Of a DNA stretch of 64,000 nucleotides, positions 1-8,426 are shown in pieces; position 1 is the stretch's first letter, and each line of letters begins with the position of its first letter. Both the position numbers and the translations under genes were made by a program. The DNA comes from Trueperella pecoris (lineage in GTDB: Bacteria > Actinomycetota > Actinomycetes > Actinomycetales > Actinomycetaceae): the NCBI RefSeq assembly GCF_014926385.1, contig NZ_CP053291.1:744001-808000 (forward strand), given 5' to 3'. The notes beneath the pieces are model-generated. The model searched no databases. It had not been told where the DNA came from and saw only the letters and a program-made list of their open reading frames with translations.

Positions 1-20
1 GCGTGATGGCCGAGGCCTAA
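1..20 (+). CDS. 3' end of an upstream gene, possibly rpmA (ribosomal protein L27)
   Basis: The window opens inside a reading frame that ends at a TAA at 18-20, preceded by codons for V-M-A-E-A. In most bacteria rpmA lies directly upstream of obg, and L27 proteins often end in a short acidic tail, so rpmA is the likely identity. Only five residues are visible, so this is inference from gene order. The terminator that follows supports a gene ending here. Confidence 0.4.
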
Positions 21-36
21 GCGCATAACATAGATT

Positions 37-75
37 GGGGTGGAGGGCATCAGCCTTCCGCCCCTTTTCTTTTCT
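37..75 (+). terminator. Rho-independent terminator upstream of obg
   Basis: A 12-bp stem (37-48 with 53-64, two G-T wobbles) closes a four-base loop and is followed by a T-rich run from 65. It separates the upstream (rpmA-like) transcript from obg, so obg either has its own promoter within about 40 bp or depends on readthrough. Confidence 0.75.
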
Positions 76-112
76 GTCATAATTGGTCGGGTAACCGACG
101 GGAGAGGATCTC

Positions 113-1627
113 ATGGCAAACTTCGTGGACCGGGTAACTTTGCACATGTCCGCTGGCAAAGGTGGAAATGGTGCAACGTCCGTGCGCCGTGAGAAGTTCA
201 AGCCGCTGGGAGGCCCGGATGGGGCGAATGGCGGCCACGGTGGTGACGTTATTCTGCGCGTCTCGTCCCAGGAGTCGACACTCTTGGCGCTTCACCATTC
301 GCCCCATTTGAAAGCGGAGAATGGCAAGCCGGGCGAGGGGGATATGCGCCATGGTAAGCGCGGCGAGGATCTGGTGGTTACCGTCCCCTCGGGCACTGTC
401 GTCAAGGACATGGAGGGCAACATTCTCGCCGACCTCGTGGGCGAGGGTGAGGAGTTTGTGGCGGCTCTCGGCGGCTTCGGTGGTCTGGGCAATGCGGCTC
501 TCGCCTCGCCGAAGCGCCGTGCGCCTGGCTTCGCGCTGTTGGGTGAGCCGGGCGAGGAGCGCTCGGTTGTACTGGAGCTGAAGTCGGTAGCCGATGTGGC
601 CTTGGTTGGTTTTCCGTCGGCCGGCAAGTCATCCTTGATCGCTGCGATGTCTGCCGCGCGCCCGAAGATCGCTGACTATCCGTTTACGACTTTGGTTCCT
701 CATCTCGGCGTCGTTCAGGCGGGGGAGATGCGCTTCACGATGGCGGATGTTCCCGGGCTGATCCCGGGGGCTTCTGAGGGCAAGGGTCTGGGGCATGAGT
801 TCTTGCGTCATATCGAGCGCTGTGCTGTCATCGCCCACGTGATCGATTGCGCGACCCTCGAATCAGATCGCGATCCGATCCGCGACCTCGACACGATCGA
901 GGCTGAGCTGGCGGCCTATGCTGATCAAGTTCCACCGATGGAGGATCGTGTCCCCATGATGGAGCGTCCCCGTGTGGTGGTTCTAAACAAGGCCGATATG
1001 CCTGACGCGCGTGACATGATTGATTTCGTTCGCGAAGACCTCGAGGCTCGTGGCCTGGACGTGTACGTGGTATCGGCGCTTTCGCGGATGGGCTTGCGCG
1101 AACTGGGCTTCGCGTTGGCAAGGATTGTCACGGAGATTCGTTCTCACGACGTCGTACCGGAGGCTCGCGCTGTTATCCGCCCGGTGACTCAGGACGACAA
1201 CGGTTTCACCATCACCGAGCGCAGCAAGGGCGGCAAGCCGTTCTATCAGATTCGCGGCCGCAAGCCTGAGCGTTGGATTAACCAGACCGATTTCGCCAAC
1301 GATGAGGCTGTCGGATACTTGGCCGACCGACTCAACATGCTGGGCGTTGAAAAACAGCTTCTGAAGATGGGCGCCCGGGCGGGCGATACCGTGGTGATTG
1401 GCCCGGAGGACGGGGGCGTCATTTTCGATTGGGAGCCCTCGATCTCCACCGGTGCCGAGTTGCTCTCGCCTCGCGGTACGGATGCGCGTCTGGATCAGTC
1501 TGGCCGTGCCACGCGGCGCGAACGTAAGGCGTCTTTCCATGAGCGCATGGATGCGAAGGAAGAGGCGCGGCGCGAGCTGTGGATGGAACGCGAGGGTGGC
1601 GTGTGGACGGACCCTTCGCAAAACTAG
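113..1627 (+). CDS. obg: Obg-family GTPase (ObgE/CgtA)
   Basis: Ribosome-associated GTPase needed for 50S subunit maturation and stress/cell-cycle control. The 504-residue protein has the glycine-rich Obg fold at about 1-160 and a G domain with P-loop GFPSAGKSS (166-174), DVPG (212-215), NKAD (292-295) and SALS (321-324). A C-terminal OCT domain follows at about 350-430, then a charged tail of some 70 residues. This three-domain plan is typical of high-GC Gram-positives. The ATG at 113 is preceded by a GGGAGAGGA ribosome binding site. A small hairpin (86-99) lies just upstream of that site. The gene ends in its own terminator. Confidence 0.97.
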   Translation: MANFVDRVTLHMSAGKGGNGATSVRREKFKPLGGPDGANGGHGGDVILRVSSQESTLLALHHSPHLKAENGKPGEGDMRHGKRGEDLVVTVPSGTVVKDMEGNILADLVGEGEEFVAALGGFGGLGNAALASPKRRAPGFALLGEPGEERSVVLELKSVADVALVGFPSAGKSSLIAAMSAARPKIADYPFTTLVPHLGVVQAGEMRFTMADVPGLIPGASEGKGLGHEFLRHIERCAVIAHVIDCATLESDRDPIRDLDTIEAELAAYADQVPPMEDRVPMMERPRVVVLNKADMPDARDMIDFVREDLEARGLDVYVVSALSRMGLRELGFALARIVTEIRSHDVVPEARAVIRPVTQDDNGFTITERSKGGKPFYQIRGRKPERWINQTDFANDEAVGYLADRLNMLGVEKQLLKMGARAGDTVVIGPEDGGVIFDWEPSISTGAELLSPRGTDARLDQSGRATRRERKASFHERMDAKEEARRELWMEREGGVWTDPSQN

Positions 1628-1663
1628 AATTCGTTATACGCGTTGTTGTATAGTCAATGCATG

Positions 1664-1686
1664 CCCCCTCTGTGTGAGGGGGTTTT
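1664..1686 (+). terminator. Rho-independent terminator of obg
   Basis: Perfect 7-bp stem CCCCCTC/GAGGGGG (1664-1670 and 1676-1682), five-base loop, then TTTT. It lies 36 bp after the obg stop codon. Confidence 0.8.
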
Positions 1687-2036
1687 GCATAGTTGTCGGT
1701 CGCATGTGGGCCGCCCTCACAAGGCCATCTGTGCGACGCCGTTGCCTTCCTGTACCGGAGCTCGAGGCGCATATGATACACGGTTCGTGTGCAAGGTCAC
1801 ATGCACAGTTGTGAGGGGCGACTTTTCCTCGGAATTTGGCGGTATTTGGCGGCTCATTATGTGAGATGTTCTGGCTCATCGCCTGGATCTGTGCGGTTGG
1901 TGAAGCGTGGATATTGACCGGTGTGCGTTCGAGGAGGTATTTTCTTGCATAACCCGGCGTGGAGAATATTCACTCGAGGTTAAAAATATTAACTGGCTTC
2001 GGCCGATTGTGCGCCACGTACATGAAAGGAATGACG
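1687..2036 (+). promoter_or_regulatory. Long intergenic region and leader of the flavin monooxygenase-like gene
   Basis: No convincing gene is visible in this 350-bp stretch. A possible promoter is TTGACC (about 1916) with TATTTT 18 bp later. Two dyads lie downstream: GAATATTC (1964-1971) and GTTAA-N5-TTAAC (1979-1993). The second has the size and symmetry of a regulator site. These are visual matches only. Confidence 0.35.
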
Positions 2037-2126
2037 ATGATCGCTAACAAGAAGATTTCCACCATCCATTCCCACGTATCTTTCGCGCACCGCCTTATGT
2101 CTATGGCCTCCTGGCGAACGCGCTAA
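2037..2126 (+). CDS. Putative leader peptide (29 aa) upstream of the LLM-type gene
   Basis: Short reading frame with AAAGGA (2025-2030) six bases before ATG 2037; it ends at TAA 2124-2126. The product begins MIANKKIS and ends HRLMSMASWRTR. Its second half resembles the shape of actinobacterial leader peptides found before sulfur-metabolism and luciferase-like monooxygenase genes (roughly HVDLxRxxSAxCR), but Cys is replaced by Trp. It ends 37 bp before the downstream gene, with a GGCCG/CGGCC hairpin (2147-2160) in between. A role as translation-coupled or attenuating leader is inferred from position and shape. Confidence 0.5.
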   Translation: MIANKKISTIHSHVSFAHRLMSMASWRTR

Positions 2127-2163
2127 CTATCATCACGAGACTTTTAGGCCGCGAGCGGCCCAT

Positions 2164-3126
2164 ATGAGATACGGACATAAGGACATGACTATCGAACTTT
2201 CGGCTTCAAGCCAAGCTACATCAAATCCGGCACCGGTTGACGTGTCAGACACTTTGACTCACGATTCGGTGTCGACCACCTGGATCGGAATGGACCTGTC
2301 GCTTCTTGGTGCGAGCGAGCCGCTCGGTGTCGACGAAGCTGGCGTCGAGAGTCTCAACTTTCCCCGTTTGGCGGCCTCGGTGCGCGCGGCCCAGACAGGT
2401 GGTATCGATTTCGTGTCGCTGGACAGCAACTTCCACACGAGTACCGATGTCGATTCGCGTGATTGTACCTTCGACGCCGTCCGCACGGCAGCCAAGTTGG
2501 CCGAGGTCTCGACGGCGGGAGTTTTCGCCGGTGTCGAGGCGGACCCTCAGGACATGGATGCGGCCATCACAGCGCTATCATCGCAGGGCGAAGGGTGGGC
2601 AGGGCTGACCATCCCCCTGCACACAGATTCCGATTTTGCGGGGATTGCGGCGGCGGCCGCGCGGGCACGCAAAGCGGGATTGAAGGTGACTGTTATCATC
2701 ACTAACCCCGCGATCTCGGCTGAGCGTGCCAAGATCATTGCTAGCATCGCAGACATCGTCCGCCTTCGTGTTGTCGACATCTACGCTGCGCGCCAGGCCC
2801 GTTTCGTCATCAGGGCAGCTGGTCAAGAGCTTGGGCGTGACATCCTCGTTTTTGCCGAGCTTGGCATCGTCATCTCCGCCTCAGTGACGGCGGCAGAGGA
2901 ACGCGCTCTCCTCATCGAGGACATGAACGGCACGGATCTCTTCCCGGGAATTGCGTCTGTTTTGGGCAGCGTCTATAACGTCGCCGACATGATCGAATCA
3001 TGGGTTGGGCTTGGCGCTGCTGACGGCGTTATCTTGATTCCGGCGTCATTGCCTACGGATCTGGCTTCGGTACTTAAGGGCGTGTTACCGCTGATTGAGG
3101 CTCGTTCGAAAATCGATCAAGCATAG
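2164..3126 (+). CDS. Luciferase-like (LLM class) flavin-dependent monooxygenase homologue
   Basis: A 320-residue protein whose conserved section begins near residue 40 (WIGMDLSLLGASEPLG). It continues with LNFPRLAASVRAAQ and GGIDFVSLDSNF, a pattern of bacterial luciferase-like TIM-barrel flavin enzymes (NtaA/SsuD group). These usually attack sulfonates, amines or other small organics with FMNH2 and O2. It is shorter than typical members (330-440 aa), so activity is uncertain. Start choice is open: ATG 2164 has no clear ribosome site, and ATG 2188 has AAGGA only one base away. It is probably translationally linked to the leader peptide upstream. Substrate cannot be assigned. Confidence 0.6.
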   Translation: MRYGHKDMTIELSASSQATSNPAPVDVSDTLTHDSVSTTWIGMDLSLLGASEPLGVDEAGVESLNFPRLAASVRAAQTGGIDFVSLDSNFHTSTDVDSRDCTFDAVRTAAKLAEVSTAGVFAGVEADPQDMDAAITALSSQGEGWAGLTIPLHTDSDFAGIAAAAARARKAGLKVTVIITNPAISAERAKIIASIADIVRLRVVDIYAARQARFVIRAAGQELGRDILVFAELGIVISASVTAAEERALLIEDMNGTDLFPGIASVLGSVYNVADMIESWVGLGAADGVILIPASLPTDLASVLKGVLPLIEARSKIDQA

Positions 3127-3139
3127 CGTTGTGGCATAA

Positions 3140-3178
3140 GTGTGGCGGGCTGGTCAAATCAGCCCGCCACACTATTTT
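3140..3178. terminator. Strong terminator between convergent genes
   Basis: Perfect 13-bp stem (3140-3152 with 3160-3172), seven-base loop, and TATTTT on the plus-strand side. It lies between the converging monooxygenase-like and thioredoxin genes. The T-tract favours the plus-strand transcript. Confidence 0.85.
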
Positions 3179-3205
3179 GCCCGCCCGTGGACGTGGGCGA
3201 AAAAG

Positions 3206-3577
3206 CTACTTCTCGGACTGAGCTTCGTGCTCGGCGATCTGCTTACGGACCTCGTCCATGTCGAGTGCCTTAGCCTGCGTGATGAGATCCTCGAGTGCGG
3301 CCGGCGGCAACGCGCCTGCACCTTCATAAATGCGGATGCCGTCACGGAACACCATGAGGGTCGGGATAGACATGATCTGGAAAGCTTGGGCGAGTTCGCC
3401 CTGCGCCTCGGTGTCCACTTTGCCGAAGGTGATGTCTGCGTACTTATCGGAGGCCGCTTCGAAGGTCGGGCCGAACTGCTTGCACGGGCCGCACCACTCT
3501 GCCCAGAAGTCGAGGAGGACGGTTCCTTCCTTGACGATGTCGTTAAAGTTTTCTGCGGTCACTTCGACGGTTGCCAT
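3206..3577 (-). CDS. trxA: Thioredoxin
   Basis: A 123-residue thioredoxin with the active site WCGPC at residues 28-32 and the conserved cis-proline region (SIPTLMVF). It reduces protein disulfides in the cytoplasm, using electrons from thioredoxin reductase, which is not in this window. The start MATVEV (3577) is chosen because GAAAGGA precedes it; an upstream in-frame ATG at 3634 lacks a site. The C-terminus carries an extra charged helix of about 20 residues (DMDEVRKQIAEHEAQSEK), common in actinobacterial thioredoxins. Confidence 0.95.
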   Translation of the reverse strand: MATVEVTAENFNDIVKEGTVLLDFWAEWCGPCKQFGPTFEAASDKYADITFGKVDTEAQGELAQAFQIMSIPTLMVFRDGIRIYEGAGALPPAALEDLITQAKALDMDEVRKQIAEHEAQSEK

Positions 3578-4084
3578 TGATGTCCTTTCGTATGGTGCGT
3601 AAAGACTTTCTGAACACACCGTTTCAATTGTCACTTAGCGAAAACGCGTTCCGGTTGGGATTATTCCCGTGAGACAAGAATAAGCAAAATATCAGCTCGA
3701 CAGCGTCCAAGTCGGTGGGTCGAAAGTACGACAGCACGGGGTGAGCCTGCGCTTGCAAGCCGAGCGACGGCGTCGTGCGTACTTTATTTCCTTGCTATGT
3801 CAACGATTCTGAGGGTGGATGAAGCGGCAGGTGAGCGTGACTGGGCTCCAGTGGAATACCTACCACTACTATGCGGAGTATTCTCGCGGCGAACACAGGG
3901 GAGTGGAAAAATAAGCACATGCGGCTGCGGCGCCGTTCCTGGCGATAAATTACACGGCAAATCCCTCGACGGGCGAGGGCTTTTGCTGATTCAATGGTAG
4001 TTGCCATAACCACGGGTGGTGCGTAAACGTGGCTGCGAAAGTCAGTGCGGGCCGCCGCGGCTCAGAGGAACGTAGGGAGATGCG
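3578..4084. other. 507-bp intergenic region with two hairpins, no convincing gene
   Basis: The divergent promoters of trxA and nadD must lie here. AAAGTACG (3723-3730) and its exact complement (3778-3785) enclose a GC-rich self-complementary stretch followed by TTTATTT. A second hairpin, CCCTCG/CGAGGG (3963-3968 and 3974-3979), is followed by CTTTT and looks like a plus-strand terminator with no obvious gene upstream. An unannotated small RNA is possible. A 67-codon frame at 3797-4000 has no recognisable ribosome site or family features and is not called. Confidence 0.4.
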
Positions 4085-4822
4085 ATGTCACAGGCCAAAG
4101 AGCCGCACCTGCATGCGGTTGATGAAGCAGGCGCTGTGCCGGTCAAGGACGGCGATCCCAAACGTCGTGCGCGCATCGGAATCATGGGCGGCACATTTGA
4201 TCCGATTCACCACGGCCACTTGGTTGCCGCGTCGGAGGTGCAATACTACTTCGACCTCGACGAGGTGATCTTCGTCCCCACCGGTGAACAGCCGTTTAAG
4301 AAGGATCGCAAGGTCACCTTCGCCGAGCATCGCTATCTCATGACTGTCATCGCGACCGCGTCTAATCCGCGCTTCTCGGTGTCGCGGGTGGACATCGAGC
4401 GCGGCGGCATGACCTACACGGTGGACACCCTCCGCGATCTCCGAAAAGAGCATCCCGACGCCGACCTCTACTTCATCACGGGCGCCGACGTCCTCCCGCA
4501 GATCCTCAACTGGAAAGACAACGAGGAGCTCTGGGGCTTGGCGCACTTCGTCGGGGTTAATCGCCCGGGCCATCTCCTCGACACCTCTGGTTTGCCCCAA
4601 GATGCGGTCTCGGTGGTCGAGATTCCGGCCATGGCGATCTCCTCGACAGGCATCCGAAACCGGGCGCACGCAGGAGTTCCAGTGTGGTATTTGGTGCCAG
4701 ATGGCGTAGTGCAGTACATAAACAAGTATCATCTGTATATAACGAACGAGGCAAAGACTACTTCCCTCGCTCCGGTAGCCGAGAATCAGGCTAGTGGTGA
4801 CGCGGGCAAGGAGGAAGAATGA
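4085..4822 (+). CDS. nadD: Nicotinate-nucleotide adenylyltransferase
   Basis: Transfers AMP from ATP to nicotinate mononucleotide, the penultimate step of NAD synthesis. The 245-residue protein has a 30-residue leader-like extension, then the nucleotidyltransferase signature [12 protein letters not shown] (from about residue 35) and the ISSTGIR motif near 190. A GGGAG site precedes ATG 4085. It overlaps the next gene by four bases (ATGA), so nadD, the membrane protein, rsfS and the phosphatase read as one operon. The proBA genes that often sit between obg and nadD in relatives are absent. Confidence 0.95.
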   Translation: MSQAKEPHLHAVDEAGAVPVKDGDPKRRARIGIMGGTFDPIHHGHLVAASEVQYYFDLDEVIFVPTGEQPFKKDRKVTFAEHRYLMTVIATASNPRFSVSRVDIERGGMTYTVDTLRDLRKEHPDADLYFITGADVLPQILNWKDNEELWGLAHFVGVNRPGHLLDTSGLPQDAVSVVEIPAMAISSTGIRNRAHAGVPVWYLVPDGVVQYINKYHLYITNEAKTTSLAPVAENQASGDAGKEEE

Positions 4823-5529
4823 GTGAGGAAACTCCACGGCTGAGCCGCCGTCAACTGCGTGAGCAGGGAAAGCTCGAAGCTGTACCCGCTGACGGTCCGT
4901 CGGTTCTTGACACCACAGAGCTGAGGCTTCGCCGCCCGTCGCGCAAGGAGTTACGTGAGCTCGAAAGCAGACAGCTGCCGGCGGTTTCCGCCAGTTCTTC
5001 CGAGGCTGATGACTATATCGGGCAACCGACCCAGGCCATGGACGCCATTCCGGCGCCCGCGGCTGTCCCACCAGTCGCGGCCGATGAGCCCATCCAGCAT
5101 GAGCGCAAGTCGGTTTTCGATCGCTTCGAAGATCATGACGCCAAAAGCGCGCTAGCCGATCAGAACGCCGACCAGGCTGTCGATCCGGACGGAGCCGAGC
5201 GAGTCCCGGCCCAGGACCCGGTTGAAGAAGAGACCGACAATGGCGACGATTCGATGGAAGAAGAGTCCCTGCGTGATCGTTTCTTGGCGATGACCCGGCG
5301 CGAGGACAAGGGCAGTAGCGTTGCGCTTGTGGAGGGCACCCCAGCCGCAGGCGAGGACGAGGTTGAGGAAACCGAGTATGAGGCACCTCGACGCACTTGG
5401 CTCAATGTTATTTTGCTTATTCTTATTGCGGGCTTGGTTGGCTACTTGGGAGGATCGTGGATCAACGTCACTTTCCTGTCGGATGCGGTGCCGGGCGCGC
5501 ATGAGACCATTACTGAATTTCTTTTGTAA
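4819..5529 (+). CDS. Membrane-anchored acidic protein of the nadD-rsfS operon
   Basis: 236 residues with no enzymatic motif recognised. The N-terminus is Arg/Lys/Glu rich ([13 protein letters not shown]), the middle (60-190) is acidic and low in complexity, and one membrane helix lies near residues 195-217 ([19 protein letters not shown]). A short external tail follows, so it is predicted N-in/C-out. The start overlaps nadD by four bases, implying translational coupling. Similar uncharacterised single-pass proteins occur between nadD and rsfS in Actinomycetaceae. Function unknown. Confidence 0.8.
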   Translation: MSEETPRLSRRQLREQGKLEAVPADGPSVLDTTELRLRRPSRKELRELESRQLPAVSASSSEADDYIGQPTQAMDAIPAPAAVPPVAADEPIQHERKSVFDRFEDHDAKSALADQNADQAVDPDGAERVPAQDPVEEETDNGDDSMEEESLRDRFLAMTRREDKGSSVALVEGTPAAGEDEVEETEYEAPRRTWLNVILLILIAGLVGYLGGSWINVTFLSDAVPGAHETITEFLL

Positions 5530-5542
5530 CTGAAAGGACACT

Positions 5543-5995
5543 GTGGCAGCTACACCGGAATCGATCGAACAGACCTTTATCGCGGCACGGGCTGCTTCTG
5601 AAGGTAAGGCAACTTCTATTACGGCGATCGACGTCTCCGAGCGGCTCGTCATCACAGACGTCTTTCTTGTGGTCTCTGGCTCGTCAGAGAGACAGGTGCG
5701 TGCTCTCGTCGATGACGTCGAAGAGGCGATGCACAAGGCGGGCTCGAAGCGTCTTCGCCGCGAAGGTCTTGAGGGGGAGGCACATTGGGTGCTCCTTGAC
5801 TTCGGAAACGTTATGGTTCACGTCCAGCAAGATGAGGACCGTGAATTCTACGCGCTCGAGAAGTTGTGGGGCGATTGCCCGATTATTGAGTTGCCCGAAG
5901 ACATCACGGTCGATGAGGGCAACGAGTCGTCTCTTGCTGCCTACTTCGCTTCGGCCTCCGAGGACGGCGACGGGCGGCCGGAAGGCGAGGCGTGA
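5543..5995 (+). CDS. rsfS: Ribosomal silencing factor RsfS
   Basis: Binds L14 on the 50S subunit and blocks joining to 30S when nutrients are short. The 150-residue protein shows the family core: DVFLVVSGSSERQV (about 39-52), WVLLDFGNVMVHV (about 82-94) and REFYALEKLWGD (about 99-110), with an acidic tail of 30 residues. It starts with GTG at 5543 behind GAAAGGA, 13 bp after the membrane-protein stop, and overlaps the next gene by four bases (GTGA). Confidence 0.94.
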   Translation: MAATPESIEQTFIAARAASEGKATSITAIDVSERLVITDVFLVVSGSSERQVRALVDDVEEAMHKAGSKRLRREGLEGEAHWVLLDFGNVMVHVQQDEDREFYALEKLWGDCPIIELPEDITVDEGNESSLAAYFASASEDGDGRPEGEA

Positions 5996-6666
5996 GGCTC
6001 CGGCTTGTTTTCTGGAGGCACGGCCAGACCGTCCAGAACCTGAGTTTGCGCATCCAAGGCGCGCAGGATTTTCCTCTTGACGACGTCGGGCATGCCCAGG
6101 CTTCCGAAACGGCAGGTGAACTGGCCAAGATGAAGCCGGCTCGGATCTATTCCTCCGATTTGTGGCGCGCTCGCCAGACCGCCGAGTATCTTTCCGAGGT
6201 CACGGGCGTACCGATTCTCATGGAGCCGGGTTTACGGGAGCGAGCCTACGGATCGTGGGAGGGGCTCACCTCGGCCGAGATTCGTGAACGCGATCCGGAG
6301 CAGTGGATGGTGTGGCGCGAGGGGCGAGAGCCCGAAGGCGTTGGGGTTGAGCGGCGTGAAGATTGTGGAATGCGCGTGGCTGACGCGGTTAGCCGTGCGG
6401 TGGCCGACGTCGAAGCGGAGCTTTCACAATCTGTCGGGAAGGACGATGTCGTAACGGTCGTCTTCGTCGCCCACGGTGGGTCCATTTCGAACGGCGTCAT
6501 GACGTTGCTCGGCCAGAATCCTTCTGAGTGGGTGGGTCTGCAGGGGATGGATAACTGCCATTGGGCGATCCTTGAGCCTCGTCACAAGGCAAATCCACCC
6601 TGGCGTCTGTACTCGTACAATCGGCGAACGGTAGATGTGGCTACTATCGATCGCCCGGGCTTTTAG
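5992..6666 (+). CDS. Histidine phosphatase (phosphoglycerate mutase-like; GpgP position)
   Basis: A 224-residue histidine-phosphatase-superfamily enzyme. The catalytic RHG motif lies at about residues 9-11 (FWRHGQT) and the second histidine in VFVAHGGSISN; E87-type acid region LRERAYGSWEG is also present. In mycobacteria the gene directly after rsfS encodes glucosyl-3-phosphoglycerate phosphatase, so that activity is a position-based suggestion. GTG start at 5992 overlaps rsfS by GTGA. Last gene of the operon before the tRNA. Confidence 0.85.
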   Translation: MRLRLVFWRHGQTVQNLSLRIQGAQDFPLDDVGHAQASETAGELAKMKPARIYSSDLWRARQTAEYLSEVTGVPILMEPGLRERAYGSWEGLTSAEIRERDPEQWMVWREGREPEGVGVERREDCGMRVADAVSRAVADVEAELSQSVGKDDVVTVVFVAHGGSISNGVMTLLGQNPSEWVGLQGMDNCHWAILEPRHKANPPWRLYSYNRRTVDVATIDRPGF

Positions 6667-6738
6667 GCGGAGATTCCACGGCGTCGCACCCATCCATGCA
6701 TGCAGTGAGCTGTTTCACGGCCGTTCGGGGGATTTCGA

Positions 6739-6768
6739 TTGGCGTCGGCCAGAAGATCTGAGTAATAT
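6739..6768 (+). promoter_or_regulatory. Probable promoter of tRNA-Ala
   Basis: TTGGCG (6739-6744) and TAATAT (6763-6768) with an 18-bp spacer, ending 14 bp before the mature tRNA 5' end. Visual match only. Confidence 0.5.
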
Positions 6769-6782
6769 AAATCAAGTCTTAA

Positions 6783-6858
6783 GGGGCTATGGCGCAGTTG
6801 GTAGCGCGCTTCCATGGCATGGAAGAGGTCAGGGGTTCGAATCCCCTTAGCTCCACCA
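6783..6858 (+). tRNA. tRNA-Ala (anticodon GGC)
   Basis: Complete 76-nt cloverleaf: acceptor stem GGGGCTA paired with TAGCTCC (one wobble), D arm GCGCAGTTGGTAGCGC, anticodon arm CTTCC-ATGGCAT-GGAAG with GGC reading GCC codons, T arm AGGGGTTCGAATCCCCT, and an encoded CCA end (6856-6858). It marks the left border of the mobile region. Confidence 0.97.
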
Positions 6859-6899
6859 CTAGGACGCTCATTTTGATACAAAGATTTGAGTGCGAACTG

Positions 6900-6950
6900 A
6901 ACCCCTCGGGTTCCGCGTTTTACCTGGTATTTCGCGGGATTCGAGGGGTT
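6900..6950. terminator. Large imperfect hairpin after the tRNA, possible terminator
   Basis: AACCCCTCG (6900-6908) pairs with CGAGGGGTT (6942-6950), and CCGCG (6913-6917) with CGCGG (6933-6937), with three mismatches between. The structure is followed by TTTAGCGTTTCT. It may terminate the tRNA transcript or be part of the island's recombination end. Confidence 0.45.
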
Positions 6951-7050
6951 TAGCGTTTCTCGGGAGTGGGTGGAGGTTGGGTTGGCGGCGGCTTCCCGGG
7001 GTCAGATTTGGGTGCTCGCAAGGTCGCGCTGAGTCCAGACTGGGGCCGCC

Positions 7051-7143
7051 GTCAAAAGGTATAGGCATCCGTCAAAAAGTATGGGCAATCGTCAAAAGGT
7101 TCAGGGTTGCCGTCAAAAAGTATCGGGGCTGGCGTCAAAAGGT
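7051..7143. repeat. Five-copy iteron-like array GTCAAAA(G/A)GT
   Basis: Ten-base units at 7051, 7071, 7091, 7112 and 7134, alternating GTCAAAAGGT and GTCAAAAAGT, all in the same orientation. Spacing is 20, 20, 21 and 22 bp, close to two helical turns, so all copies face one side of the DNA. The array lies between tRNA-Ala and the 3' end of a minus-strand gene. This arrangement suits cooperative binding by a replication initiator, partition protein or transposase/recombinase. No exact further copy was noticed elsewhere in the window. Confidence 0.8.
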
Positions 7144-7144
7144 G

Positions 7145-7858
7145 CTAGGTGTTCAGCAGTAAAGTGACAACGATACTCCCGATGGTGGCCAACAGCGTCA
7201 GAACCGCCACAGCTATCGTCCTGCCTGCCACCTTCGACGAGCTGGCGTTGCCGGCCTCAATTCGGGAATCCACGCTCTTGATCCTGTTGTTTAGCTGGAC
7301 CAGGTGGGCTTCCATCGAGACGAGCACCTCGAGTGTCTGCTTGGCGCGCTCGTCCTCCATCTCCTGACGCTCGGTCTGGGCTTCGGCGTTGGCGTCGATG
7401 ACACGTTGAAGCTCTTCATGGTGATCGCGTAATGAGTCCTGCCAAGTATGGATTTGTTCGATCACGGGGATGGCAGTATCGGCCTTCGGCACGTCGGCCC
7501 TAGGTGCGACGAGCTTTGAGATGTCGATGCCTGGTGGCAGCTTCGGCATGGAATCGGACAATGTCTTTTGGATCCGCGTCAGCTGCTCATTCATTCCGGA
7601 CTGGTCCATCACTGTTTGCCGCAGACGTTCCATTGCCGGTCGCAGCTGCTCTGCAAGAACTTCGTTGCGCTGGACTGCTTCAGCATGGCGTGGGTGCGAC
7701 TTGTCCCTAAAGGCCTCCTGCAACTCTGACAGGGTCATTGGCAGTTCGTCTTTACTGGTAGGTACCGCGACAGGGAACTCCTCCGGGTCATCGTTCACAG
7801 TCGTTTCCAGACCCTGTGTCCACTTGTTGTCACTCATACCTTGCTCAAGCATTCGCAT
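7145..7858 (-). CDS. Coiled-coil protein with C-terminal membrane anchor, island-encoded
   Basis: Unrecognised 237-residue protein. The first 60 residues are acidic and polar, the middle (about 60-205) is Gln/Glu/Arg-rich and likely helical or coiled coil, and the last 22 residues form one membrane helix (VAVLTLLATIGSIVVTLLL). The ATG at 7858 overlaps the recombinase stop in a TAATG junction, which implies coupled translation; MSDNKWTQ at 7837 is an alternative start. The pairing with a serine recombinase and the flanking iteron array suggest a role in the mobile element, but no function can be assigned. Confidence 0.6.
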   Translation of the reverse strand: MRMLEQGMSDNKWTQGLETTVNDDPEEFPVAVPTSKDELPMTLSELQEAFRDKSHPRHAEAVQRNEVLAEQLRPAMERLRQTVMDQSGMNEQLTRIQKTLSDSMPKLPPGIDISKLVAPRADVPKADTAIPVIEQIHTWQDSLRDHHEELQRVIDANAEAQTERQEMEDERAKQTLEVLVSMEAHLVQLNNRIKSVDSRIEAGNASSSKVAGRTIAVAVLTLLATIGSIVVTLLLNT

Positions 7859-8424
7859 TACTTCGCTATTCTCTCGAGTGCCCGGTAGACAGTCTGGCGG
7901 GAGACGTCGAAAGACCGGGCCACCGACGCCACCGACTCGCCACCGGTGACCGCCTGACGCACAAGGCGGATCTGTTCGGAGGAGAGCTTCGGCTTCGGGC
8001 CGGCAACTCGGCCTTCGGCCCTGGCGTTGGCAACGCCCTCCTTCGTGCGCGCGACCATCAGGTCGCGATCCCACTCGGCCAGCGCCGACATTATGATGAA
8101 GGCCCCCTTGTTCATGGGGTCGGCAGTGTCGATGTGCGGCTCCAGCACCCGGACGTTGATGCCCCGGGCGCCGAGGTCGGCGATCGTCAGTATCGTCTCC
8201 CGGACGTTGCGACCCAGGCGGTCGAGGCGCGTCACGACGAGTGTGTCACCCTCGCCCATCAACGCGAGCGCCTTAACTAGCTCCGGCCGAGACCACATCG
8301 TACCCGAGATCTCGTCGATGTAGACGCGCTGAGGGTCGCAGCCGGCAGCCACCAGCGCTTCGCGCTGGGTCTTCAGGGACTCACCCTGGAGCGAGGTCGA
8401 GACGCGGGCGTAACCGACGAGCAT
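7858..8424 (-). CDS. Serine recombinase (resolvase/invertase, Pin-type)
   Basis: 188-residue small serine recombinase. The start MLVGYARVST carries the catalytic serine of the YxRVS motif. Conserved segments TRLDRLGRN, IDTADPMNKGAFIIMSALAEWDRDL and RTKEGVANARAEGR follow, then a C-terminal helix-turn-helix (ESVASVARSFDVSRQTVYRAL). Such enzymes resolve transposon cointegrates or invert DNA segments. No open frame stop separates it from the upstream specificity-subunit remnant, but the ATG at 8424 is the natural start because the conserved fold begins there. Confidence 0.92.
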   Translation of the reverse strand: MLVGYARVSTSLQGESLKTQREALVAAGCDPQRVYIDEISGTMWSRPELVKALALMGEGDTLVVTRLDRLGRNVRETILTIADLGARGINVRVLEPHIDTADPMNKGAFIIMSALAEWDRDLMVARTKEGVANARAEGRVAGPKPKLSSEQIRLVRQAVTGGESVASVARSFDVSRQTVYRALERIAK

Positions 8425-8426
8425 GG

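Noticed and set aside
3797-4000. 67-codon frame between trxA and nadD
   Set aside because: No ribosome site, mixed composition, overlaps hairpin structure.
4088-5386. Long open frame (432 codons) on the minus strand
   Set aside because: Antisense to nadD and the membrane-protein gene; Arg/Pro-rich composition typical of antisense to GC-rich codons, no ribosome site, no family pattern.
7051-7143. Iteron array as a CRISPR
   Set aside because: Units are only 10 bp with ~10-bp spacers; CRISPR repeats are 23-47 bp, and no cas genes are present.
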